Shown: one piece after another, positions 23,539-32,607 of the stretch
How positions within the stretch are numbered: position 1 is the stretch's first letter
Layout of the letters: each line of letters opens with the position of its first letter
Assembly (NCBI GenBank): GCA_900545755.1
Contig: URAG01000009.1
Coordinates: forward strand, 1-48,608
DNA: 48,608 nucleotides
Reading direction: 5' to 3'
Source of the DNA: an uncultured Cloacibacillus sp.
GTDB taxonomy: Bacteria > Synergistota > Synergistia > Synergistales > Synergistaceae
Position numbers and translations under genes: made by a program
The notes under the pieces: generated by a model
What the model was told of the DNA's origin: nothing
Seen by the model: only the letters and a program-made list of their open reading frames with translations
The model's database searches: none

Positions 23539-25272
23539 TTACGCTTTCTCCATAATCACCCCCATGTTCTTTTCGCCGTCCATGTAGGCGGCGAAGTTGC
23601 CTTTGTAGACTCGGATGATGTCGCTGCCCCATGGGGTCCATTTGGAGCGCTCGAACCAGTCGATGTTGAATATGTTGCGGTCTTCGCCAGCGAAGACGGG
23701 CATGTAGAGGACGCCGTCGACTTCGAGGTCGGAGAAGAAGTGCGTGCCGTAGGAGAGCTCCGGCATGTAGCCGAGGCGCGGGATGCCGAGCTCTACCATG
23801 CCGAGGCAGTTGGTCAGCTCGCCGTATTGGACCGGGACGCCGAGCTCGGGGCTGCTGGAGCCGATGCGGCCCGGAGCGACGAGAATGTAAGGATCACCGC
23901 GCGATGCTTCGTTGAGCTCGCCTATAAGGCGCGCGGTTCCGTAGAAGTCGTGACGCTCGAAGTATAGGTTGTAGTCAACGTAGACGATTTTATGGATGTC
24001 CGGTATCGCTCCGTGAGTGACCATGCGGTCAGCTTGGAGGATGATGCTTTTCTCATCGATCTCAGGCCATTCGTCGATGTCGGAGGCGTTGGTCCAGAAG
24101 GGGCGCGACTGGATGAGGCAGAAGGAGTCTTCGACCGGCTCGTATGCGAACTCGATGTCGGCCGGGACGCCCATCTGCGTTTCAAGGAATTTCAGCATTT
24201 TTTTTGCGCGGCGGTAGAATATCGGGTATTTGCGCGGGAAATTTTCGAAGGTGAAGCATATCTTGCTTCCTGGCGCAAGCTGCGTCATATTCTTCATTAT
24301 CGTCGAGAAGGCCCCTTCGCCGTCCTCGCGGCTGAATATCTGCGCATAAGCGGAAAAGTCGGGGTGATACTTGAGCAGCTGCTGCCACTCGCTGTTTATG
24401 TCGAGAGTCGTCAGGCGGTTCGGGTGCATCGCGTCTATGGCGTGGAAGTGCTCCTGAGCGATGCCGGCTATTTTTTCAGGAGCGAAGCCCTCGGGGCGCA
24501 GTATCGGGTTCGTCAGCGAGACGGTTCGCGCGTAGCCGCGCTTCGTACTCATGGTCCCGAGGCCGAAGACCATGCGCACGAGGCCGTCGTCTTGTCGTAT
24601 CCTCGTCGTCCAGCGTCGGAAGTTCTGCGAGTAGCCGACGCCGCCCATCGTGGGATAATAGTAGCGTCCGCGCCAGCGTCCCGCCATACGTATGATGATT
24701 ATTCCCATGTCGTCGTCGCCGAGCTTGTGTCGCTTTCTGTAATCTTCGGCGGCGGGGAAGAAGGTGCGCGAATATATGCGGCGCACTTCGTCCTCGACTG
24801 CCCGCGCGCGCTCCCCCAGCGTCCCCGTGTTGTTGCCGAGAAAGGTGCTGAGGTATTTGCCGGCGAAGGAATGCTTCACGTCGTCTTCAAGACGGCTGGA
24901 GCTGCGTATGACGACCGGATCGTTCATCTCTGACAGGAATTCGCGTATGCGTAGAGACGCTTCTTCCGGCAGCGGCGTCAGAAGAAAGACGCGTTCGATG
25001 CCTTCGGGGTCGCCGCAGGCGAGCAGCGTGTCGAGCGAAGGCACTTGCTCAAGGAATTTATGGAATATCTCTATGCTGAGGTATATCGAGCGCGGAACTT
25101 TGACGCGGCTCATGTCCGGGTCGCCGCTGTCTCGCAGCTTGCGCAGCGCGAAGAGCAGCGAGCGCCCCTTGCCCCCGATCGTCCCTTTGCCGCATATCAG
25201 CGGTGCAAATTCGGGGTCGTCGTGGGGCTGCCACGCAAAATATTGTTCCTTTGCCTTTTCGGCAGAGGTCAT
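23539..25272 (-). CDS. Stand-alone PEP-synthase-type ATP-grasp protein, copy 2
   Basis: This 577-residue protein corresponds to the N-terminal PEP/pyruvate-binding (ATP-grasp) domain of PEP synthase and PPDK. The phospho-His swivel and C-terminal TIM barrel are lacking. Visible motifs: GTIGGKGRSLLFA near residue 30, VIRSSSRLEDDVKHSFAGKY near 119, VFGLGTMSTKRGYARTVSLT near 236, and VQ/IQ-SRPF near 386. A C-terminal extension of about 170 residues holds VAPGRIGSSSPELGVPV and PELSYGTHFFSDLEVDG, shared with its neighbour. It follows that neighbour after two bases and is a diverged tandem duplicate. The reaction is unknown; transfer of a phosphoryl group from ATP is likely from the fold. Confidence 0.82.
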   Translation of the reverse strand: MTSAEKAKEQYFAWQPHDDPEFAPLICGKGTIGGKGRSLLFALRKLRDSGDPDMSRVKVPRSIYLSIEIFHKFLEQVPSLDTLLACGDPEGIERVFLLTPLPEEASLRIREFLSEMNDPVVIRSSSRLEDDVKHSFAGKYLSTFLGNNTGTLGERARAVEDEVRRIYSRTFFPAAEDYRKRHKLGDDDMGIIIIRMAGRWRGRYYYPTMGGVGYSQNFRRWTTRIRQDDGLVRMVFGLGTMSTKRGYARTVSLTNPILRPEGFAPEKIAGIAQEHFHAIDAMHPNRLTTLDINSEWQQLLKYHPDFSAYAQIFSREDGEGAFSTIMKNMTQLAPGSKICFTFENFPRKYPIFYRRAKKMLKFLETQMGVPADIEFAYEPVEDSFCLIQSRPFWTNASDIDEWPEIDEKSIILQADRMVTHGAIPDIHKIVYVDYNLYFERHDFYGTARLIGELNEASRGDPYILVAPGRIGSSSPELGVPVQYGELTNCLGMVELGIPRLGYMPELSYGTHFFSDLEVDGVLYMPVFAGEDRNIFNIDWFERSKWTPWGSDIIRVYKGNFAAYMDGEKNMGVIMEKA

Positions 25273-25274
25273 CG

Positions 25275-27014
25275 TTACTCACCTTCCCCGTCGGTTCTGT
25301 CTATCACTATGCCGGTTTCTGTGTCTCCGTCGAGGAGTACGTCGAAAAGTCCCTCGTAGTGCCTTACGGCGGGGTGGGACGTTTTTTCCCATTTGTGGCT
25401 GTCGAACCACGCTCTGTTGTACACGTTATTGCGCGCGCCGTCAAATACCGGCAGATAGAGGATGTTGTCGCAGTCGAGGTCGAGGAAGAAGTGCGTGCCG
25501 TAGGAGAGCTCAGGGGCCATGCCCTTCTGAGGGATTCCGAGCTCGACTAGGCAGCCGGAGTTTGACAGCTCGTCGTAGCGCACTGGGACGCCTAGCATCG
25601 GGTTCGAGCTTCCCCAGCGGCCGGGGCCGACAAGTATATAGCGCTCGCCGTCTAGTTTGTCGTTCTCTTCGCCTACGGCGCGCGCGACATCAGAGAAGTC
25701 CGCCTTTTTGCCATAAATTTCCGGGTCGACGTAGATTATATGCTTCGTGCCCTCAAGCCTTCCGTTCGCCACCATGCGGTCGCCGCGCAGGATCGTCCTC
25801 TCGAGCGGCACTTCGGGGATCTGCACCTTGCCTTTGTCGTCATAGACGGAGAGCGGACGCATCTGCACCAGCGTGAAGCGGTCGTCCGACGCCTCGTAGG
25901 CGAACTCCATATCGACCGGAAGCTGAAGCTCTTTTTCGAAGAGCGGCAGCAGCTTGCGGATGCGCGCGAAGAGCTTCGGGCAGCGGCTCGGCAGCTCTGA
26001 GAAGGTGAAGACGGGGCGCGGCGCGTTCATGTTGCTCGTGTCTGTATGAATCCAATGGAAGGAGTTGTCGTCGAACCACTGAAGGTAAGTCTGCGCCATT
26101 CGGTGTTTTTTGAGAATGTCCTTTATCGTATATGCGACGTGCTCGGAGGCGAAGCCCTTCTTATCGAGGTCTATGTAGTCGTAATGCTCCTGCGAGTGAG
26201 TCACTATTTCGTGCGGCTTCGTACCTTCGGGGCGCAGGTTGGGGTTCGTCAGATAAAAGGTGCGCGCGTAGGCCCTGTCGACCGTGCGCGTGCCGAGGCC
26301 GAAGCATATGCGCGCGACGCCGTCGTCTTTCTTGATGCGCGGCGACGGGCGGCGGAAAACTTTAGAGAATGCCGCTCCGGCAAGCTCTGGATAGAACATC
26401 TTGCCGTACTGCCGTCCGGCGATGGGCTGGATGAGCGCCGCCATGCGCTCGCCGCCCCATTTGATGCCGTGCTTGCGCTTGTACTCGCGCGCGGCGGGAT
26501 TGTAGGTCGAAGCGTAGACCTCCTTTATCGCGGCTTCGAGCTGCGCGCGCCGTTCTTCGCGCGTGCCAGAGTTGGAAGAGAAGCACGTGGCGTATTTGCC
26601 GGCGAACGACAGCTTAACGTCGTCTTCGAGCGTCGAGGATGAGCGGACGCAGAGAGGGCTCTGGATGAGGTCGAGTATCTTTTCCAGCGGCTCGTCCAGC
26701 GAATGCGGGAGCTTCGCCTCGGCGCAGGCTTTGTAGATTATCGGGCCGTCTGTGTGCGCGCGCAGGTTCTCCAGCTTTTCCCAAAAGTTGTTAAGCTCCA
26801 TGAACTCGTTGAATACCGACGTCGTTATGACGAAGGAGTAGTCCGGCAGATGCACGTCGTCAAGCAGGCCGTTCTTCGATAAAACGAAGTGGGCGAACGA
26901 AAGCCCCTTCGCCTTGCCGCCGATGCGCCCGTCGCCGATGAGCCAGCCGCGCTCCTCATAATAGGGATAAGGGTCGAAACTCTTGTAATACTCTCCGTAG
27001 TCCATAAAATCCAC
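25275..27014 (-). CDS. Stand-alone PEP-synthase-type ATP-grasp protein, copy 1
   Basis: This 579-residue protein is the paralogue of the gene that follows it two bases later. It shares the same order of blocks: GRIGGKAKGLSFA near residue 29, CVRSSSTLEDDVKLSFAGKY near 120, FGLGTRTVDRAYARTFYLTN near 240, VDMEFAYE near 368, LVQMRPL near 383, and the C-terminal GPGRWGSSNPMLGVPV and PELSYGTHFFLDLDCDN. No histidine swivel domain follows, unlike full PEP synthase (about 800 residues). The pair may form a heteromer. The upstream region is shared with divergent ppk1. A perfect TATAAT lies on the minus strand at 27079-27074, but no -35 box was recognised. Confidence 0.83.
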   Translation of the reverse strand: MDFMDYGEYYKSFDPYPYYEERGWLIGDGRIGGKAKGLSFAHFVLSKNGLLDDVHLPDYSFVITTSVFNEFMELNNFWEKLENLRAHTDGPIIYKACAEAKLPHSLDEPLEKILDLIQSPLCVRSSSTLEDDVKLSFAGKYATCFSSNSGTREERRAQLEAAIKEVYASTYNPAAREYKRKHGIKWGGERMAALIQPIAGRQYGKMFYPELAGAAFSKVFRRPSPRIKKDDGVARICFGLGTRTVDRAYARTFYLTNPNLRPEGTKPHEIVTHSQEHYDYIDLDKKGFASEHVAYTIKDILKKHRMAQTYLQWFDDNSFHWIHTDTSNMNAPRPVFTFSELPSRCPKLFARIRKLLPLFEKELQLPVDMEFAYEASDDRFTLVQMRPLSVYDDKGKVQIPEVPLERTILRGDRMVANGRLEGTKHIIYVDPEIYGKKADFSDVARAVGEENDKLDGERYILVGPGRWGSSNPMLGVPVRYDELSNSGCLVELGIPQKGMAPELSYGTHFFLDLDCDNILYLPVFDGARNNVYNRAWFDSHKWEKTSHPAVRHYEGLFDVLLDGDTETGIVIDRTDGEGE

Positions 27015-27179
27015 TTCCTCCTGCCTTTCCGGCCCTTCTCTTCCGGACGGATTTAGAAAACATAATTTTTTTTATTATATAACGTTTGTCCGCGCTGCGG
27101 CGCTGCAATTTAACGTATTAAAAGAGCAACTCGTCGCGTTGCGCGCCTTTACGAAACTGTAACACAAAAAAATATGTGA

Positions 27180-27193
27180 ACCGCCACGGCGGT
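27180..27193 (+). promoter_or_regulatory. Short palindrome in the ppk1 upstream region
   Basis: ACCGCC and GGCGGT flank two bases. It sits 64 bases before the ppk1 start, between the divergent operons, and could be an operator or the foot of a leader hairpin. Confidence 0.3.
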
Positions 27194-27256
27194 ACGTTTC
27201 TGCTGTACTATTTACATAACAGGGAGACCTGACGAACAGGCGGGAAGTGATAGCGG

Positions 27257-29329
27257 ATGATAATGAACAACAGGGAGCTCAGCTGGCTGGTTTTCAACGA
27301 CCGCGTGCTCCAGGAGGCGCAGGACAAGAGCGTGCCGCTGATGCAGAGGCTGCGCTTCCTCGGTATTTTTTCGAATAATCAGGACGAATTTATAAAGGTG
27401 CGCGTCGCGAAGCTGATACGGCTGAGCCAGCTGAAGGGGCTGAAGCCGTCGCAGCAGGCGAAACGGCGCGAGGCGGTGGAGATCCTTCCGCAGCTTTACG
27501 CGCACATGGCGGAGTCGCAGGAGAAGTTCGACGCGACGTACGACGCTATCCTTAAAGAGATGGCGGGAATCGGCATAAACGTTGTTAAAGAGACGCAGCT
27601 GACGGAGGAACAGGCGAAGTTCTGCATTGACTATTACGCATCTGTGGTCAGCGAGCGCATCGTGCCGTTCCTGGTGCGCAAGACTATGAAGATGCCTTTC
27701 CTCAGCGACGGGGCCATCTACCTCGGCGTAAAAATGACCGGCGAATCGACGCAGAACGCGCGCTACGCGATAGTGCAGATTCCCGTCAGCAGCGCATGCC
27801 CGCGCTTCGTCGAGCTGCCGCCCTCCGCGCCGGGTCGCCGCGACATAATTTATCTCGACGATATAATACGCTTCTGCCTGCGCGAGATTTTCTTCATGTT
27901 CAAATACGATCAGATAAGCGCGCATACGCTGCGCGTGGTGCGCGACGCGCAGATAGACATGGACGACGACATCTCGAAGAGCCTGATGGAGAAAATGGAA
28001 GAGGGCATCGAGAACCGCAACTTTGGCGACCCCGTGCGTATAATCTACGACAAGGACATGCCGGCGGACCTGCTTCAGCTCATCGTCAGCAAACTCACGG
28101 CTAAGAAGGGACACGGCCCGTCGCTCGACCCCGGCCGCCGCTACCACCTAAAGCGCGACCTTATGAAGTTTCCGCGCGTTGCGCCGCAGCTTGAAGAAAA
28201 GCTGCCGGCGCAGCTGCGCCATCCGCTCATCAAGCCCTTCGCGAGCATCCTCGAAGTCGTCTCGCGCCGCGACGTTATGCTGCACTTCCCGTACCATACA
28301 TTCAACCACGTTATAGATTTCCTGCGTGAGGCGGCGATAGACCCGAAGGTTGAGAGCATTTTCATCACGCTCTACCGCACAGCGGAACACTCCAAGGTCA
28401 TCAACGCGCTGATAGGCGCGGCAAAGAACGGCAAGCACGTCACTGTCGTTATGGAGCTGCTGGCACGTTTCGACGAGGGGCAGAACATAGAATACGCGGA
28501 CATACTCCAGCGCGCGGGCGTTCGCGTCATTGACGGCGTGGCGGGGCTCAAAATCCACTGCAAGCTGATACTCGTCGAGCGGCGCGAACGCGGCGGCACG
28601 CGCGGCTACGCCTACGTCGGCACAGGCAACTTCAACGAATCGACGGCGAAGATATACTCCGACTTCGGCCTGCTCACCTGCCGCCGCGAGATGGTCGCCG
28701 ACGTGTGCGGCGTCTTCGACTTCATAGCGGCGCACAGGCCGCTCGAATGCCGCGAGCTGCTGGTCGCGCCCTACAATATGCGGCAGACCTTCGAAAAGCT
28801 CGTCGAAGATGAGATAAAGAACGCGCAGAAGGGCAAAGAAGCCTACATCAAGGCGAAATTCAACAGCCTCACCGACAAGGATATGATAAACTTGCTCTAC
28901 AAGGCGAGCCGCGCGGGCGTGAAAATAAGCCTCATTGTGCGCGGCGCCTGCTGCCTCCAGCCCGGAGTGCCGGGACAGAGCGAAAATATCCGCGTGATAA
29001 GCATCATCGATATATACCTTGAGCACGCGCGCATGGCGATTTTCTGCAACGGAGGACGCGAGAAAATATTTATAATGAGCGCGGACTGGATGACGAGAAA
29101 CCTCAGCCGCCGCATAGAGGTGGGCACGCCCGTCTACGACGAGGCGATACGGGAACAGCTCCGCAGGGTCTTCGAGCTCCAGTGGAACGACAACGTCAAG
29201 GCTCGCGACATGGCGGTCTTCGGAGCCAACCAGTATTCCGCAGGAAACGGCGGAAGCGAGAAATGCCGCTCGCAGCTCGCGCTACACGAATTCTACAAAA
29301 AAGCGGCGGAGGAAGAGGCCGAAAAATGA
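27257..29329 (+). CDS. ppk1: Polyphosphate kinase 1
   Basis: This 690-residue protein makes inorganic polyphosphate from ATP, reversibly. It opens with the family N-terminal signature NNRELSWLVFNDRVLQEA. The HKD-type catalytic half shows IHCKLILVERR near residue 434 with the His that is autophosphorylated in this family, then AYVGTGNFNESTAKIYSDFG. The C-terminal part has ADWMTRNLSRRIEVGTPVYD. The length is normal. It overlaps the ppx gene by four bases (ATGA), so the two are translationally coupled. A second ATG two codons downstream (27263) is equally good as a start. A phosphate transporter pair lies at the window start, but no Pho box was identified. Confidence 0.95.
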   Translation: MIMNNRELSWLVFNDRVLQEAQDKSVPLMQRLRFLGIFSNNQDEFIKVRVAKLIRLSQLKGLKPSQQAKRREAVEILPQLYAHMAESQEKFDATYDAILKEMAGIGINVVKETQLTEEQAKFCIDYYASVVSERIVPFLVRKTMKMPFLSDGAIYLGVKMTGESTQNARYAIVQIPVSSACPRFVELPPSAPGRRDIIYLDDIIRFCLREIFFMFKYDQISAHTLRVVRDAQIDMDDDISKSLMEKMEEGIENRNFGDPVRIIYDKDMPADLLQLIVSKLTAKKGHGPSLDPGRRYHLKRDLMKFPRVAPQLEEKLPAQLRHPLIKPFASILEVVSRRDVMLHFPYHTFNHVIDFLREAAIDPKVESIFITLYRTAEHSKVINALIGAAKNGKHVTVVMELLARFDEGQNIEYADILQRAGVRVIDGVAGLKIHCKLILVERRERGGTRGYAYVGTGNFNESTAKIYSDFGLLTCRREMVADVCGVFDFIAAHRPLECRELLVAPYNMRQTFEKLVEDEIKNAQKGKEAYIKAKFNSLTDKDMINLLYKASRAGVKISLIVRGACCLQPGVPGQSENIRVISIIDIYLEHARMAIFCNGGREKIFIMSADWMTRNLSRRIEVGTPVYDEAIREQLRRVFELQWNDNVKARDMAVFGANQYSAGNGGSEKCRSQLALHEFYKKAAEEEAEK

Positions 29330-30228
29330 AAAACATGAATACAATCGCGGCTATAGACATCGGAAGCAACGCCGTGAGGTTTCTGATAAGCAACATCGAA
29401 GAAGATTCGGACAAGAAATGCCGCAAAGTCGCATTCCTGCGAGTACCTGTGCGCCTTGGAGAGGACGCTTTCACAAGCGGCACGATAAGCCCGGAGCGCC
29501 GCGCGCGGCTCTGCGAGGCGATGCAGTCCTTCGACCACCTGATGAAGGCCTTCGGCGTGCGCGCCTACCGTGCATGCGCGACGAGCGCGATGCGCGACGC
29601 GAAAAATGGCGATGAAGTGCTCGCCGAGATAAAAGAAAAAAGCGGCATCGACGTCGAAATAATCTCCGGCGAAACCGAAGCCGAGATAATCTACGCAGCG
29701 GCGCAGCCGTTTATAGCCTCGTCGGGCGGCGGCGGGGAAAAGAACTCTCTGCACGTAGACGTCGGCGGCGGCAGCACCGAGGTCGTAGTCTACGCCGAGG
29801 GGCGCGTCGCGGAGTCGCACTCCTTCCCGCTCGGCACAGTCCGCCTGCTCAACAAGGCCGTCTCAAGCGAGGAAAAAGACGACTTCAAAGCCGCGCTGCG
29901 CGAAATCGGCGGCAAATACTCGATACAGCGCATAATAGCCTCAGGCGGCAACATCAACAAGGCGCAGAAACTCCTCAACAAACGCGAAGGCGAGCCCGTC
30001 AGCTACATAGAGCTCAAAATGCTCTACGACATGCTCAAAAAAATGACCTTCGAGGAGCGTATCAAGAACTTCAAACTGAACCCCTACCGCGCCGACGTAA
30101 TCATCCCAGCGCTGAAAATCTTCCTCACCATCAGCAAACTCTGCGGCGCGCCGAACCTCATAGTCCCGCAGGTCGGCTTAGTCGACGGCATAATAGCGAA
30201 GCTCTTCGCGGAAAGGCGTTGCGGATAA
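29326..30228 (+). CDS. ppx: Exopolyphosphatase / Ppx-GppA family phosphatase
   Basis: This 300-residue protein is the short, two-domain form of the Ppx/GppA family (actin-like ATPase fold). Landmarks are the phosphate-1 loop AAIDIGSNAVRFLI near residue 7, CATSAMRDAKNGDEVL near 83, the EAEIIYAA block near 117, and the phosphate-2 loop VDVGGGSTEVVVYAEG near 144. It should remove terminal phosphate from polyphosphate or hydrolyse pppGpp. The start ATG overlaps the ppk1 stop (ATGA), which settles the start although the frame is open further upstream. Longer homologues carry a C-terminal HD domain that is absent here. Confidence 0.93.
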   Translation: MKNMNTIAAIDIGSNAVRFLISNIEEDSDKKCRKVAFLRVPVRLGEDAFTSGTISPERRARLCEAMQSFDHLMKAFGVRAYRACATSAMRDAKNGDEVLAEIKEKSGIDVEIISGETEAEIIYAAAQPFIASSGGGGEKNSLHVDVGGGSTEVVVYAEGRVAESHSFPLGTVRLLNKAVSSEEKDDFKAALREIGGKYSIQRIIASGGNINKAQKLLNKREGEPVSYIELKMLYDMLKKMTFEERIKNFKLNPYRADVIIPALKIFLTISKLCGAPNLIVPQVGLVDGIIAKLFAERRCG

Positions 30229-30279
30229 AAGCATATTTTAGCCTGCGACATCGTGGTAGGGACGTTGCTAATACACAAA

Positions 30280-30307
30280 AAACGGCGGGCCGTCTGGCCC
30301 GCCGTTT
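30280..30307. terminator. Perfect 12-bp terminator after ppx
   Basis: AAACGGCGGGCC (30280-30291) and GGCCCGCCGTTT (30296-30307) flank GTCT. It lies between convergent ppx and the tusA-like gene and can act on both strands. Confidence 0.88.
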
Positions 30308-30362
30308 CGTTATGCGTACTGAATGATTGCCGTGCGGCGTTCCCGTGCGTAAAACGCGCACG

Positions 30363-30578
30363 TTACTTCGTTGCGGTAACGGCGTAGCCGCCGTCCTGTT
30401 CCTTCCATTCGGTCTTCCATCCGGCGTTCTGCGCGAAGCGCATGACGTTTTCGCGCGAGGTGACGGTGTCGACGAGGATTTCGACTACGCCGGAGCTGTG
30501 CTTGTCGAGCACTCTTTTCGTCTCGATGACGGGCTGCGGGCAGGAGAGGCCGCGCGCGTCCACTGTGATTTTGTCCAT
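30363..30578 (-). CDS. TusA/SirA-family sulfur (selenium) carrier protein
   Basis: This 71-residue protein is a TusA-fold protein with the hallmark CPQPV motif at residues 13-17 (GLSCPQPV), in which the Cys carries persulfide or selenide. It lies 13 bases after a YedE-family gene and so belongs to the YedE/YedF-type pair associated with selenium metabolism. Full YedF proteins are longer; this one is only the TusA domain. It probably receives sulfur or selenium transported by its partner. Confidence 0.88.
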   Translation of the reverse strand: MDKITVDARGLSCPQPVIETKRVLDKHSSGVVEILVDTVTSRENVMRFAQNAGWKTEWKEQDGGYAVTATK

Positions 30579-30591
30579 AATTACACGCCTC

Positions 30592-31707
30592 CTAGTTCAT
30601 TCTGTGTTTGAAAGCGAATCCGACGGCAAGGCAGAAGACGAGCCCGGTTATCGTCGCTGGTATGCCGAAAGCGCCGATTCCGGTCGCGGAGCTTGCGAGC
30701 GAGAAGTTGTGCGCGAAGGCCGCGCCGACCAGCATTCCCATCACAAAGCTGCCCGCGTCGGAGTCGCCCTCGCCGGACATGATGAGCATACGTCCGGGGC
30801 AGCCGCCCGCGAGCGTGAAGGCGAGGCCGGAGAGCACCATGCCTAGGAAGTTCCACAGCTGCATAGTATGGGCGACTGGCTGTCCTTCAAATCCGGGCTT
30901 GAACTGTCCGAGCGCGAAGTTCGTCACGAAGGCCGCGACGATAAAAGCCGCGATGCCTTTAAAAAGATGGCTGTCTCTGATCATGATAAGGTCGCGGACC
31001 GCGCCGATGGTGCAGAAGCGCGTGCGCTGCGCCAGCCAGCCTACTATCAGGCCGGCCGCGAGAGAAATGAGCATAGGCGCGTGCGCCGCTCCAGGGCCGC
31101 TCTCAGAGAAGAATATCGGGCCTGTGCCCTTAGGCCCGAAAAGAGGCTTCGTAACGGTTCCCTTCGGGCCGAGCAGCGGGCGCATAAAGAGCAGGACGAG
31201 TATGACGGCGGCGAAGAGCGGCATTATAAGCCCAGCAGCCTTGGGCGTCGGGCGCGACGGGCCGAGGCTGAAACCGCCGTAGAGGAACCATACGCCGATG
31301 GCGATGCCGACGATGAGCCCCGCGATGCCGGCGATTGCGTTCCAGTCTCCGCCCGCGAGACGCAGATATGCGCGCCACGGGCAGCCGAGGAAGACGAGCG
31401 CGCCGATCATCGCGAAGAAGCCGAGCGCAAAGCGCACCATCGGCGACGAGCCGCCGCGCGGCCTGTATTCAGAGAAGGCGAGCGCCGAGCCGAAAGCTCC
31501 GAGGATGAAGCCCGCGATTTCGGGGCGCAGGTATTGGACTATTGCGGCGCGGTGCAGCCCGAAAGCCCCCGCAATGTCGCGCGTGAAGCAGGCGACGCAG
31601 AAACCCATGTTGCCAGGGTTTCCGAATTTTACGAGAAAAGCGGCTATTACGCCTAAAATCAGCCCCGCGACTGCCGGGCCGTTCTTTGACATAAGCAGAC
31701 GATCCAT
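30592..31707 (-). CDS. yedE: YedE-family (YeeE/YedE) membrane protein, selenium-type
   Basis: This 371-residue membrane protein with about ten helices belongs to the YeeE/YedE transporter family; YeeE (TsuA) imports thiosulfate. Family cysteines are visible in GFCVACFTRDIAG near residue 36, FLGCPWRAYLRL near 107 and GGCPGRMLIMSGEGDSD near 307. The long form followed by a TusA-like gene matches the subgroup linked to selenium metabolism. The substrate (thiosulfate, selenium species or another) is inferred. GGAGGT lies upstream of the ATG. No selD, selA or selB gene is in the window. Confidence 0.85.
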   Translation of the reverse strand: MDRLLMSKNGPAVAGLILGVIAAFLVKFGNPGNMGFCVACFTRDIAGAFGLHRAAIVQYLRPEIAGFILGAFGSALAFSEYRPRGGSSPMVRFALGFFAMIGALVFLGCPWRAYLRLAGGDWNAIAGIAGLIVGIAIGVWFLYGGFSLGPSRPTPKAAGLIMPLFAAVILVLLFMRPLLGPKGTVTKPLFGPKGTGPIFFSESGPGAAHAPMLISLAAGLIVGWLAQRTRFCTIGAVRDLIMIRDSHLFKGIAAFIVAAFVTNFALGQFKPGFEGQPVAHTMQLWNFLGMVLSGLAFTLAGGCPGRMLIMSGEGDSDAGSFVMGMLVGAAFAHNFSLASSATGIGAFGIPATITGLVFCLAVGFAFKHRMN

Positions 31708-32267
31708 TTGCTTTTACCTCCAATTAAGTTTGGGATATAAAATCAGAAACATCAAGCGAAAACGCACGGGTGGGACTGCCGCGCCCACATACGCGGCTGC
31801 GGCGGCCTCTCTGGCCCGTCCGCGCAGGACATAGAACAAATGCAGATATTCGTCCTTTGTTTACGGATGGGGATGGAAAAGACGCGAGAGCGCGCCGCGG
31901 CGGACGACAGACCCGTTACACGAGCCGATACCGGCAAATCACGTCATCTGGCGCACTCTCCCTTCCGGCCGAAGATATTCAGCCACATAATTATGATAGT
32001 CACAAACCGCGCGTTTAGCAATTATTTCAGAAAAATTGCGGTTGTGCGCAAGCATAATAAAAGGGAAACGGGCGTAAAGAAGCCTCAAACGCGCATGGCG
32101 CTCTCATCTTTGTTCTTTGTCAGGCTTTGATAATATCGGCGCATAAAGCGGGCGCGCGGGAGCGGCGGGCTTTCGCGGCTGCGGGGCGGGATAAACTAAG
32201 CGCGCGGCACGCCCGGCTCAGAGCCGCACGGTTAGCCGCGCTGACAATCCGCAATCATCGCACAAGG
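31708..32267. other. Intergenic region upstream of yedE, no gene seen
   Basis: About 560 bases separate yedE from the DUF6881-like gene, and none of the frames looks like a protein. A long imperfect hairpin lies at 32001-32046: CACAAACCGC pairs with GCGGTTGTG (one bulge), with an inner CAATT/AATTG pair. The yedE promoter should be in the first 100 bases. No riboswitch class was recognised. Confidence 0.4.
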
Positions 32268-32591
32268 TCACTGGGACAAACTTCCGTTATAAACGCCGCC
32301 GCGCCATGTTTCCTCAAATTCAGCTTCATCGGCGGCGAAGGCGCGGAAACCCTCGCCCCACACGCCGGCGTTCAATTCTTCCGCCGTGGGAATGGGGACG
32401 GCTTCTATAGCGTCGCGGTATAGGTCGTCTATTCGCTCAACGCACCCGTCGCGGAATATTTCTATCGCCCTGCGGCAGAAGCGCCCGCCGTTCAAATCCG
32501 CTTCGTAGAAATATACGACGGGCATGTCGTCCGCCTCGTATTCCATGAACAGCCTGATATATTCAAAACGAGACGCGGCGCCATGCCCCAT
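32268..32591 (-). CDS. DUF6881-like small protein
   Basis: This 107-residue protein appears to fit the DUF6881 pattern: an N-terminal YIRLFM strand, PVVYFYEADLNGGRFCRRAI near residue 24, EIFRDG near 44, PIPTAEELNA near 66, and a closing EFEETW. The family has no known role; members are often found among immunity-like or accessory genes. It lies 16 bases after the alcohol dehydrogenase gene on the same strand. The initiation site is weak, so translation may depend on the upstream gene. The assignment rests on recalled family motifs. Confidence 0.6.
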   Translation of the reverse strand: MGHGAASRFEYIRLFMEYEADDMPVVYFYEADLNGGRFCRRAIEIFRDGCVERIDDLYRDAIEAVPIPTAEELNAGVWGEGFRAFAADEAEFEETWRGGVYNGSLSQ

Positions 32592-32607
32592 TTTTCACCG
32601 TATGCGG

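Noticed and set aside
25275..27014. Full PEP synthase or PPDK
   Set aside because: The chain stops after the ATP-grasp part plus a novel block; no phospho-His swivel motif or TIM barrel is present in either copy.
27121..27256. Pho box before ppk1
   Set aside because: CTGTAACA at 27158 has no second correctly spaced repeat and does not match a known Pho box well.
31752..32130. Short frames on both strands upstream of yedE
   Set aside because: No ribosome sites, Arg-rich content and mutual overlap; no sign of real coding.
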